64,000 nt of DNA, from assembly GCF_004346205.1 (NCBI RefSeq), contig NZ_SMAM01000004.1, positions 173,806-237,805 of the forward strand. Reading direction: 5' to 3'. Within the stretch, counting starts at the first letter, position 1. Each line of letters begins with the position of its first letter. Below, in pieces: positions 49,108 through 56,720 of this stretch. The notes under the pieces were generated by a model, which did not search any database, had not been told where the DNA came from, and worked only from the letters and a program-made list of their open reading frames with translations. A program made the position numbers and the translations under genes. The DNA is from Bibersteinia trehalosi (lineage in GTDB: Bacteria > Pseudomonadota > Gammaproteobacteria > Enterobacterales > Pasteurellaceae).

Positions 49108-50460
49108 GTGTCTTCCCTTTGGTCTGATTGTTTAAGTCATTTGCAGTCAAAAGTATCACCATCAGATTATAGTGCTTGCCTACGTCCGCTAAAGGCAACA
49201 ATGAATAAGGGAGAACTCATCCTCTATGCTCAGAATCCGATTGTGGCTAATTGGGTAAAAGAATCTTTTCTTGGAGAGATCCAAGATCTTGCTCGTTATC
49301 TTTCACAAGATCCAACTTTGAGCGTGATAGTAAAAGATCGTTTTGATGTTGAAGAAAAGCCAGCAGTGGTTAGCGCTAGAGCGCCACAGGAGCCAGAAGT
49401 AAGTCAGATCCGCACTAATCTTAATTCAACATTAACTTTTGACAACTTTGTACAGGGTAACTCAAACCAGTTGGCAAAAGCGATTGCCCAGCAAGTTGCG
49501 AATAATCCAGGAAGAAATACCTATAACCCCTTTTCACTTTATGGAAGCACGGGTTTAGGAAAAACCCATCTGCTACATGCAATTGGAAATGAAATTCTGA
49601 AACAGAACCCATCGGCAAAAGTACTTTATATTCAAGCCGAAAGTTTTACCCGTGCGATGGTGAGTGCATTACAAAGCAATAAAATGGAGAATTTTAAGAA
49701 ATTCTACCGTTCAATTGATGTATTAATGGTGGACGACATTCAGTTTTTCGCTAAAAAAGAGGGCTCACAAGAAGAATTCTTCCATACTTTTAATTCTCTT
49801 TTAGAGCAGGATAAACAGATTATTGTGGCCTCTGATGTTTTCCCGAAAAATATCGAAAATATTGAAGAACGGATGCGTTCTCGCTTAAGTTGGGGAATCA
49901 GTGCCGCGATTGAACCGCCAGAATTAGAAACCCGAGTGGCAATTTTGATGAAAAAGGTTGAAAACCAAGCAGCAGAATTTTTGGCTACTTATGGTTTCCC
50001 TTTAGAATTGCGAGAAGATGCGGCATTTTTCCTTGCGCAGAAAATGCGGACTAACGTACGTGAATTAGAAGGTGCATTAAATAGTGTTATTGCAACTTCA
50101 GGGTTTACTCGCCGCCCAATTACGGTCGATTTTGTGCGAGAAGCATTAAAGGATCGTTTTGCAGCCTATGATTCTTTGATCACGATCGAAAATATTCAGC
50201 GGACAGTGGCAGAATATTACAATATCAAAGTAGCTGATCTTAAATCAAAAAGTCGTTCACGTTCTGTGGCGCGACCAAGACAAATGGCTATGGCTCTTGC
50301 TAAAGAACTTACTACACACAGCTTGCCTGAAATTGGGCGAGAATTTGGGCGAGATCACACAACGGTAATTCACGCCTGTAAAACAATCAATGAATTATGT
50401 GCTGAAGATAGCAGCATTCAAGAAGATTATACCAATTTAACCCGCAAACTATCGTCATAA
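49108..50460 (+). CDS. dnaA: Chromosomal replication initiator DnaA
   Basis: 450 residues with a GTG start (49108; TTGGAG upstream). Domains: an N-terminal interaction domain, AAA+ with Walker A GSTGLGKTHL (near residue 152) and Walker B VLMVDDIQF, and the C-terminal helix-turn-helix REFGRDHTTVIHACK that binds DnaA boxes. A weak DnaA-box-like AGATCCACA lies at 49025-49033 upstream. First of dnaA-dnaN-recF; no rpmH is upstream, as the S10 operon takes that place. Confidence 0.97.
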   Translation: MSSLWSDCLSHLQSKVSPSDYSACLRPLKATMNKGELILYAQNPIVANWVKESFLGEIQDLARYLSQDPTLSVIVKDRFDVEEKPAVVSARAPQEPEVSQIRTNLNSTLTFDNFVQGNSNQLAKAIAQQVANNPGRNTYNPFSLYGSTGLGKTHLLHAIGNEILKQNPSAKVLYIQAESFTRAMVSALQSNKMENFKKFYRSIDVLMVDDIQFFAKKEGSQEEFFHTFNSLLEQDKQIIVASDVFPKNIENIEERMRSRLSWGISAAIEPPELETRVAILMKKVENQAAEFLATYGFPLELREDAAFFLAQKMRTNVRELEGALNSVIATSGFTRRPITVDFVREALKDRFAAYDSLITIENIQRTVAEYYNIKVADLKSKSRSRSVARPRQMAMALAKELTTHSLPEIGREFGRDHTTVIHACKTINELCAEDSSIQEDYTNLTRKLSS

Positions 50461-50470
50461 GGACTTGTTT

Positions 50471-51574
50471 ATGCAATTTACCATTACCCGAGAACAGTTG
50501 CTCAAACCATTGCAACAGGTTTGTGGCGTATTGAGCAGTCGTCCAACCCTGCCAATAATCAACAATATTTTGCTAGAAACGAATGGCAAACAGCTATCAC
50601 TAACGGCAACCGACCTTGAAGTTGAGCTAACTACGCAGGCGGAGCTGTTTGAAGCGGTCAAAAAAGCAGAAAAATTTACCATTCCCGCGAAAAAGTTTTT
50701 AGATATTTGTCGTAGTTTGCCAGAAGATAGTGTTATTTCGATCCAGTTCGAGGAAGATCGTGCCTTAATTCGTGCAGATCGAAGCAAATTTAATTTAGCG
50801 ACATTACCTGCTAGCGAATATCCAAATTTAATGGATTGGAGCCCAGAAGTTGATTTTACGATCGATCAATCTACACTTGCGCGCCTGATTGATGCAACAC
50901 AATTTTCAATGGCAAAAGATGATGCCCGCTATTTCTTAAACGGTATGAAGTTTGAAACTGAAGGTAATTTGTTACGCACAGTTGCAACGGATGGACACCG
51001 TTTAGCTGTTTGTACTATGCCGCTTAGCCAAGAGCTATCAACGCATTCTGTTATTGTGCCTCGTAAAGCAGTGGTAGAGTTAGCCCGCTTAATTAGCGGG
51101 GGGGAAGATGCTGTGCGTTTAGAAATTGGCACCAATAATTTACGTGTTTCAATGAACGGTATCGTTTTTACCTCAAAATTGATTGATGGCCGTTTCCCTG
51201 ACTATCGCCGGGTCTTCCCGCGTAACCCAGAGCGAATTTTAGAAGCCGATGCGGAAAGCCTAAAACGCTCACTGGTTCGTGCTGCAATTCTTTCAAACGA
51301 GCGTTTGCGCGGAGTGCGCTTAGCGCTAAGCGATAATCTGCTTAAAATTACTGCAAACAACCCAGAACAAGAGGAAGTGGAAGAAATCCTTGATGTGGCT
51401 TATCAAAGCACACCAATGGAAGTGGGCTTTAATGTGAGCTACTTACTTGATGTGTTGAATACCTTGAAATGCCAACGAGTACGCATGAGTTTAGTTGATG
51501 TGGGTTCTAGTTGCTTGATTGAAGATTGTGATAACAGCACGGCGGAATATGTTGTGATGCCAATGCGACTTTAA
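50471..51574 (+). CDS. dnaN: DNA polymerase III sliding clamp (beta subunit)
   Basis: 367 residues (E. coli 366), beginning MQFTITREQLLKPLQQVCGV and ending AEYVVMPMRL. A ring dimer that tethers the polymerase. The start at 50471 matches the family; AAGGAC lies upstream. Confidence 0.97.
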   Translation: MQFTITREQLLKPLQQVCGVLSSRPTLPIINNILLETNGKQLSLTATDLEVELTTQAELFEAVKKAEKFTIPAKKFLDICRSLPEDSVISIQFEEDRALIRADRSKFNLATLPASEYPNLMDWSPEVDFTIDQSTLARLIDATQFSMAKDDARYFLNGMKFETEGNLLRTVATDGHRLAVCTMPLSQELSTHSVIVPRKAVVELARLISGGEDAVRLEIGTNNLRVSMNGIVFTSKLIDGRFPDYRRVFPRNPERILEADAESLKRSLVRAAILSNERLRGVRLALSDNLLKITANNPEQEEVEEILDVAYQSTPMEVGFNVSYLLDVLNTLKCQRVRMSLVDVGSSCLIEDCDNSTAEYVVMPMRL

Positions 51575-51590
51575 TTATTGCGATAATCAT

Positions 51591-51656
51591 TGCTAGGGCG
51601 GGGTTATCCCCGTCCGGCATGCAATTTCTACTTTAGGATAAAGCCTTTTCCTAGCA
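51591..51656. repeat. Nested palindromic spacer between dnaN and recF
   Basis: Outer arms TGCTAGG (51591-51597) and CCTAGCA (51650-51656) enclose a CGGGG/CCCCG hairpin (51599-51603 and 51608-51612). No T tract follows, so this looks more like a short intergenic repeat than a terminator. Confidence 0.4.
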
Positions 51657-51692
51657 TGTACCCTCCATTTTGTATTTTGACTTTAATTTTTT

Positions 51693-51701
51693 ACCGCTTG
51701 T
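51693..51701 (-). repeat. DNA uptake signal abutting the recF start
   Basis: ACCGCTTGT immediately precedes ATG at 51702, occupying the place where a ribosome-binding site should be. A like case precedes mfd at 52836-52844. Confidence 0.85.
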
Positions 51702-52781
51702 ATGTCCCTTTCCCGACTAATCATTAACAACTTTCGAAATTTAACCGCAGTGGATCTGGATTTAAGCCACGGCTTTAATTTTTTAGTGGGAGCAAATGGA
51801 AGTGGTAAAACCAGCTTGCTGGAGGGGATTTTCTATCTCGGGCATGGGCGCTCATTTAAAAGTCATATTAGCAATCGCATTATTCATTACGATCATGATG
51901 AGTTCACGCTCTTTGGCAAAATTGAAGAAGACAAGCATGAATGGTCGGTTGGCTTGCAGAAAAATCGCCAAGGTGATACCAAATTGAAAATTAACGGCGA
52001 AGATGCCAAAAAAATTGCTGATCTTGCTCATTTACTCCCAATGCAAGTGATTACCCCAGAAGGGCTCACTCTACTAAATGGTGGACCAACTTATCGACGT
52101 GCTTTTTTAGACTGGGGGCTTTTTCATCAATATACCGAATTTCATCGACTATGGTCTGATCTCAAACGCCTGTTAAAGCAGCGCAATGCTGCGCTTAATC
52201 AAGTGCGCGACTATACAGAACTGAAATTTTGGGATATAGAGCTAGCAAAACTCGCCCATAGTGTGAGCGAGATGCGCGCGATGTATGCTGAAGCATTGCG
52301 CCCTGAAATTGAAAAGACTTGTCGTTTTTTCTTGCCTGAGTTGGAAATTAGTGTGAGTTTTCATCAAGGCTGGGAAAAAGGGGCAGATTATCTGGAAATT
52401 CTTGCTCAAGGATTTGAGCGTGATAAAAATCTTGGTTACACGATGATTGGCCCGCAAAAAGCAGATTTTCGTTTCCGTGCGAATGGTTTACCTGTAGAAG
52501 ATGTGCTTTCTCGTGGGCAGCTTAAATTGCTAATGTGTGCTTTACGCCTTGCTCAAGGCGAATATCTTGTGGCACAAAAAGAGCGTCAATGTCTGTTTTT
52601 AATTGATGATTTTGCTTCAGAACTTGATCCTGTTAAACGAGAGTTACTCGCTCACCGCTTACGCCAAAGTGGTTCACAAGTTTTCGTTACCGCAATTACC
52701 CACGATCAGCTCAAACAAATGGAGTGGTTAGAGCAGGGGAGTGATCGCACATTTTCTGTCACAAGCGGTCGAATTTCCTGA
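51702..52781 (+). CDS. recF: DNA replication and repair protein RecF
   Basis: RecF loads RecA at gaps. 359 residues beginning MSLSRLIINNFRN, Walker A GANGSGKTSLLEG (near residue 30), an ABC-like signature (DVLSRGQLKLLMCALRLAQG) and Walker B LFLIDDFASELD. The ATG directly follows an uptake signal (51693-51701) with no Shine-Dalgarno in between. A second signal is in its 3' end (52761-52769). Confidence 0.96.
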   Translation: MSLSRLIINNFRNLTAVDLDLSHGFNFLVGANGSGKTSLLEGIFYLGHGRSFKSHISNRIIHYDHDEFTLFGKIEEDKHEWSVGLQKNRQGDTKLKINGEDAKKIADLAHLLPMQVITPEGLTLLNGGPTYRRAFLDWGLFHQYTEFHRLWSDLKRLLKQRNAALNQVRDYTELKFWDIELAKLAHSVSEMRAMYAEALRPEIEKTCRFFLPELEISVSFHQGWEKGADYLEILAQGFERDKNLGYTMIGPQKADFRFRANGLPVEDVLSRGQLKLLMCALRLAQGEYLVAQKERQCLFLIDDFASELDPVKRELLAHRLRQSGSQVFVTAITHDQLKQMEWLEQGSDRTFSVTSGRIS

Positions 52782-52835
52782 TTTTTCCACAAAATGTTAA
52801 ACTACCCCCATTTTGCAAAAAATCATCAATTTTAA

Positions 52836-52844
52836 ACCGCTTGT
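52836..52844 (-). repeat. DNA uptake signal abutting the mfd start
   Basis: ACCGCTTGT immediately precedes the mfd ATG at 52845. With the AT-rich extension upstream (TTTTGCAAAAAATC...) it is a full-length signal. Confidence 0.85.
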
Positions 52845-55800
52845 ATGTCATCGCTCATTCAATTCAACCTACCGCAACTAGGCGGTAAATTTCAAGATCA
52901 TCAAACACTTGGAAACCTCATCGGGCATGCTGATGTTCTTGCTATCAGCCAATCTGCCCGAGAGTTTAATGGCTTAACTATCGTTGTTACCCCTGATACT
53001 CGTACAGCATTGCGATTAGAAAAATCCCTACCGCAATTTGCTCAGCTTCCTGTACAGCTTTTCCCCGATTGGGAAACCTTGCCTTATGATAATTTTTCGC
53101 CTCATCAAGATATTATCTCTGCACGGCTTTCTGCACTGTTTCAACTGCAACAAGGTCAGAAACAGATTATCTTGCTCCCTGTGGCAACCCTATTACAAAA
53201 AGTCTGTCCGCCCAATTATCTGAGCAATAACGTTTTTTTAATTAAAAAAGGCGACCGTTTTTCCATTCAAAAACTACGTTTACAACTAGAAAATGCTGGC
53301 TATCGGGCGGTAGAGCAGGTGTTGGAATACGGTGAATATGCGGTGCGTGGCTCAATTTTGGATTTATACCCAATGGGTGCAGAAGCCCCATTCCGCTTAG
53401 ATTTTTTTGATGATGAGATTGATTCTATCCGCACTTTTGATGTGGATAGCCAACGCACCCTTGCCGAAATCAGTGAAATCAATCTATTGCCGGCTCACGA
53501 GTTCCCGACAGATAGCAATGGTATCGAGCATTTTAGAGCGAAATTCCGTGAAACCTTTGGTGAAATCCGCCGTGAGCCGGAGCATATTTATCAGCAGGTT
53601 AGCAAAGGCGTGTTAAATGCAGGGATTGAATACTGGCAACCGCTCTTTTTTGATGAAATGGCAAGCCTGTTTGATTATCTGCCTGAAAATAGTCTCTTTA
53701 TTACTTATGAGGGTATCAAAGAGAAAGCCGAGCAATTTCAACAAGATACCCATCATCGCTATGAGAGCAGACGAGTTGATCCAATGCGTCCGCTACTCCC
53801 ACCGAGCGATCTCTGGTTTGCGATTGATGATGTACAACGTTGGCTTAAAGCCTACCCACGTTTAACACTCACCAGCGAGAAAATTCGCAAATCCGCAGCG
53901 AAAATGAATGCAAACGTCGTAAATTTACCCGACATTGCTATTCAATCAGGTACAAAAGAACCTTTTGGCCCATTGCAACAATTCCGCCAAAAATTTAAAG
54001 GCGGTATTCTCTTTTCGGTAGAAAGCGAAGGGAGACGAGAAACGCTTTTGGATCTGCTTGCCCCGATTGGGGTGAAGCCGAAGCAGGTAAACTCATTAGA
54101 TGAAGCACAAGATTTGCCATTTTCTTTGATAATTTCACCGCTTGATCAGGGGTTTGTTATCAATCAAGTCCCCTCCCCCGTTCACGGGGGAGGGTTAGGG
54201 AGGGGGGATTGCAATAGCGTTGCAACCACAGGGCAAATCTCCGATTTGCTCCCCTCCCCCCCACCCCCTCCCGTAAACGGGAGGGGGAGTTTCTTCTCCT
54301 CCTCAGATCTTGCCATCATCTGCGAAACCGATCTTCTCGGCGAAAAGGTGCAAACACGGCGTGAGAAAAACCGCAAAACCGTCAATCCTGATACCCTAAT
54401 TCGCAACCTTGCCGAACTGAAAATCGGGCAGGCGGTGGTGCATTTGGAAAACGGCGTGGGGCGTTACGGCGGTTTAACTGTGCTGGACGCCGGTGGGATT
54501 AAAGCCGAATATCTCGTGCTACATTATGCTAACGATGCCAAACTCTATGTGCCGGTTGCTTCGCTCCATTTAATCAGCCGTTATATCGGTGGGGCGGACG
54601 AAACCGCACCGCTGCACAAATTAGGCAGTGAGGCGTGGGCGAAAACCCGTCAGAAAGCAGCGGAAAAAATCCGTGATGTGGCGGCAGAATTGCTCGATGT
54701 TTACGCCAAACGAGAAAGCCAAACCGGTTTTGCTTTTGCCTACGACAAAGCGGAATTTGACCAGTTTAGTGCCACTTTCCCTTACGAGGAAACAGACGAT
54801 CAGAAAATTGCCATCAATGCCGTAATTAGCGATATGTGCCAAGCCAAAGCGATGGATAGATTAGTGTGTGGCGATGTCGGCTTCGGCAAAACCGAAGTGG
54901 CCATTCGAGCGACTTTCTTAGCGGTGATGAACCATAAACAGGTTGCCATTCTTGCCCCAACCACCTTGCTTGCCCAACAGCATTATGAGAATTTCAAAGA
55001 TCGTTTCGCCAACTATCCTGTGAATGTGGAAGTTCTCTCTCGCTTTAAAACCGCCAAAGAGCAGAAAACGATTTTGCAAAATGTGGCGGAGGGCAAAGTG
55101 GATATTTTGGTCGGCACGCACAAATTGTTGCAAGACGATGTAGCGTTCCGTGATCTTGGCTTGCTGGTGATTGATGAGGAACACCGTTTCGGCGTACGCC
55201 AAAAAGAGAAGATCAAACAACTGCGTGCCAATGTGGATATTCTAACCCTCACCGCTACGCCAATTCCAAGAACGCTGAATATGGCGCTCAACGGAATGCG
55301 AGATCTCTCGATTATCGCCAGCCCGCCGGCTCGCCGACTTTCAATCAAAACCTTTGTGCGACAAAGTGATGAAATGGTAATCCGTGAGGCAATTTTGCGT
55401 GAAATTCTACGTGGTGGGCAGGTTTACTACCTGCACAACGATGTGGCAACCATTGAAAACTGTGCCGAGAAATTGGCAGAACTTGTGCCAGAGGCAAGAA
55501 TTGTGATCGGACACGGGCAGATGCGTGAGCGTGAATTGGAGCGGGTGATGAGCGATTTTTATCATCAACGCTTTAATCTGCTGGTCTGCTCCACCATTAT
55601 TGAAACGGGGATTGACGTGCCGACTGCCAATACCATTATTATCGAACGGGCGGACAAATTCGGGCTGGCACAACTGCACCAACTGCGAGGACGAGTCGGA
55701 CGTTCGCACCACCAAGCCTACGCCTATATGCTCACCCCACACCCGAAAACACTCACCAAAGATGCCGAGCAACGCTTGGAGGCGATGAGTACCATTGATA

Positions 55801-56423
55801 ATCTCGGGGCAGGTTTTGCGTTGGCGACCCACGATTTAGAAATCCGTGGTGCAGGCGAATTACTTGGCTCGGAACAGAGCGGACAAATTGAATCTATCGG
55901 TTTTTCGCTTTATATGGATTTACTAGAAAGTGCAGTCAAAGCTTTACAAGAAGGGCGAGAGCCGAGCCTTGATGAAATCACCCAAAATCAAGCGGAGATT
56001 GAACTGCGTGTTCCTGCGTTAATCCCTGATGATTACCTGCCTGATGTCAATATGCGTTTATCCTTCTATAAACGCATCGCAAGCAGTGAAAATGAAACCC
56101 AACTGAAAGATCTCAAAATTGAGCTGATTGACCGTTTTGGCTTATTACCAGAGGCAACCAAAAACTTATTCCAAATCACTCAATTGCGATTTATTGCTCA
56201 AAAACTTGGCTTGAAAAAAGTGGAGGCTGGCATCAATGGCGGTTTCCTAGAATTTAAACCAACTGCAACACCTGATCCTATGAAATTTATCACCTTGATT
56301 CAGAAACAACCTGCGGTATATAGCTTTGAAGGGGCAGTAAAATTCAAGTTTAGATTGCCACTCGAAGAAAATAGCAAGCGGTTAGAATTTGTAGAAAATT
56401 TACTCAGAGAAATTAATGCATAG
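52845..56423 (+). CDS. mfd: Transcription-repair coupling factor Mfd with in-frame insertion
   Basis: Mfd removes stalled RNA polymerase at lesions and recruits UvrA. 1192 residues against about 1148 in E. coli. The N-terminal UvrB-like domains are followed by an insertion of about 42 residues (about 443-484, GGGLGRGDCNSVATTG, then a proline-rich run), then the polymerase-interaction domain (GQAVVHLENGVGRYGG), Walker A GDVGFGKTEV, DEEHRFGV, TATPIPRT, RGRVGRS and a C-terminal TRG domain. The DNA from roughly 54.3 to 55.9 kb is much GC-richer than the rest. Confidence 0.95.
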   Translation: MSSLIQFNLPQLGGKFQDHQTLGNLIGHADVLAISQSAREFNGLTIVVTPDTRTALRLEKSLPQFAQLPVQLFPDWETLPYDNFSPHQDIISARLSALFQLQQGQKQIILLPVATLLQKVCPPNYLSNNVFLIKKGDRFSIQKLRLQLENAGYRAVEQVLEYGEYAVRGSILDLYPMGAEAPFRLDFFDDEIDSIRTFDVDSQRTLAEISEINLLPAHEFPTDSNGIEHFRAKFRETFGEIRREPEHIYQQVSKGVLNAGIEYWQPLFFDEMASLFDYLPENSLFITYEGIKEKAEQFQQDTHHRYESRRVDPMRPLLPPSDLWFAIDDVQRWLKAYPRLTLTSEKIRKSAAKMNANVVNLPDIAIQSGTKEPFGPLQQFRQKFKGGILFSVESEGRRETLLDLLAPIGVKPKQVNSLDEAQDLPFSLIISPLDQGFVINQVPSPVHGGGLGRGDCNSVATTGQISDLLPSPPPPPVNGRGSFFSSSDLAIICETDLLGEKVQTRREKNRKTVNPDTLIRNLAELKIGQAVVHLENGVGRYGGLTVLDAGGIKAEYLVLHYANDAKLYVPVASLHLISRYIGGADETAPLHKLGSEAWAKTRQKAAEKIRDVAAELLDVYAKRESQTGFAFAYDKAEFDQFSATFPYEETDDQKIAINAVISDMCQAKAMDRLVCGDVGFGKTEVAIRATFLAVMNHKQVAILAPTTLLAQQHYENFKDRFANYPVNVEVLSRFKTAKEQKTILQNVAEGKVDILVGTHKLLQDDVAFRDLGLLVIDEEHRFGVRQKEKIKQLRANVDILTLTATPIPRTLNMALNGMRDLSIIASPPARRLSIKTFVRQSDEMVIREAILREILRGGQVYYLHNDVATIENCAEKLAELVPEARIVIGHGQMRERELERVMSDFYHQRFNLLVCSTIIETGIDVPTANTIIIERADKFGLAQLHQLRGRVGRSHHQAYAYMLTPHPKTLTKDAEQRLEAMSTIDNLGAGFALATHDLEIRGAGELLGSEQSGQIESIGFSLYMDLLESAVKALQEGREPSLDEITQNQAEIELRVPALIPDDYLPDVNMRLSFYKRIASSENETQLKDLKIELIDRFGLLPEATKNLFQITQLRFIAQKLGLKKVEAGINGGFLEFKPTATPDPMKFITLIQKQPAVYSFEGAVKFKFRLPLEENSKRLEFVENLLREINA
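54170..54290. repeat. Palindromic G-rich insertion element inside mfd
   Basis: Two perfect 10-bp hairpins, CCCTCCCCCG-TTCA-CGGGGGAGGG (54171-54194) and CCCCCTCCCG-TAAA-CGGGAGGGGG (54264-54287), lie in opposite orientation around a 40-base middle which has TTGCAA and GCAAAT/ATTTGC small palindromes. GGGGGAGGGTTAGGGAGGGG (54186-54205) fits a G-quadruplex. The element is in frame and adds about 40 residues. Confidence 0.8.
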
Positions 56424-56425
56424 CG

Positions 56426-56470
56426 CAAGCGGTGGATTTTGCAGAAAAATGCGCAAAATCTACCGCTTGT
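56426..56470. terminator. Inverted uptake-signal pair after mfd
   Basis: CAAGCGGTGGATTTTGC (56426-56442) pairs with GCAAAATCTACCGCTTG (56453-56469) with one G-U pair, just past the mfd stop. The right arm includes a perfect 9-base signal. Confidence 0.75.
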
Positions 56471-56510
56471 TATGATAGAGAGTGTTCCGTTTAATACACT
56501 TTAAAAACAC

Positions 56511-56544
56511 AATGGCACAGCGAAGACGCTTGTGCCATTTTTTT
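56511..56544 (+). terminator. Second hairpin with T tail after mfd
   Basis: AATGGCACA / TGTGCCATT (56511-56519 and 56531-56539) with an inner GCG/CGC, followed by TTTTTG. Good intrinsic terminator. The rest of the gap to 56720 holds AT-rich sequence and the small hairpin listed separately. Confidence 0.85.
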
Positions 56545-56669
56545 GTATAAAAATCAGGAACAAGTGTTAGCTGATTGTAAATAAAGTAAATAAAAGCAAA
56601 GTGATTAGTGATTATTTTTGAGCAAATTACAATAACCTTGTGGGGAAATGGTGAGTATTTCCTAGTTGT

Positions 56670-56692
56670 TAGCAACACTTTTTTTGTTGCTA
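56670..56692 (+). promoter_or_regulatory. Hairpin with T7 tract in the adhesin gene leader
   Basis: TAGCAACA / TGTTGCTA (56670-56677 and 56685-56692) encloses a loop that is mostly T (a T7 run, 56679-56685). It lies 29 bp before the adhesin start codon. Possible control site; function not shown. Confidence 0.4.
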
Positions 56693-56720
56693 GGTATTTT
56701 ACAAACCAAAGGGTTAAATT

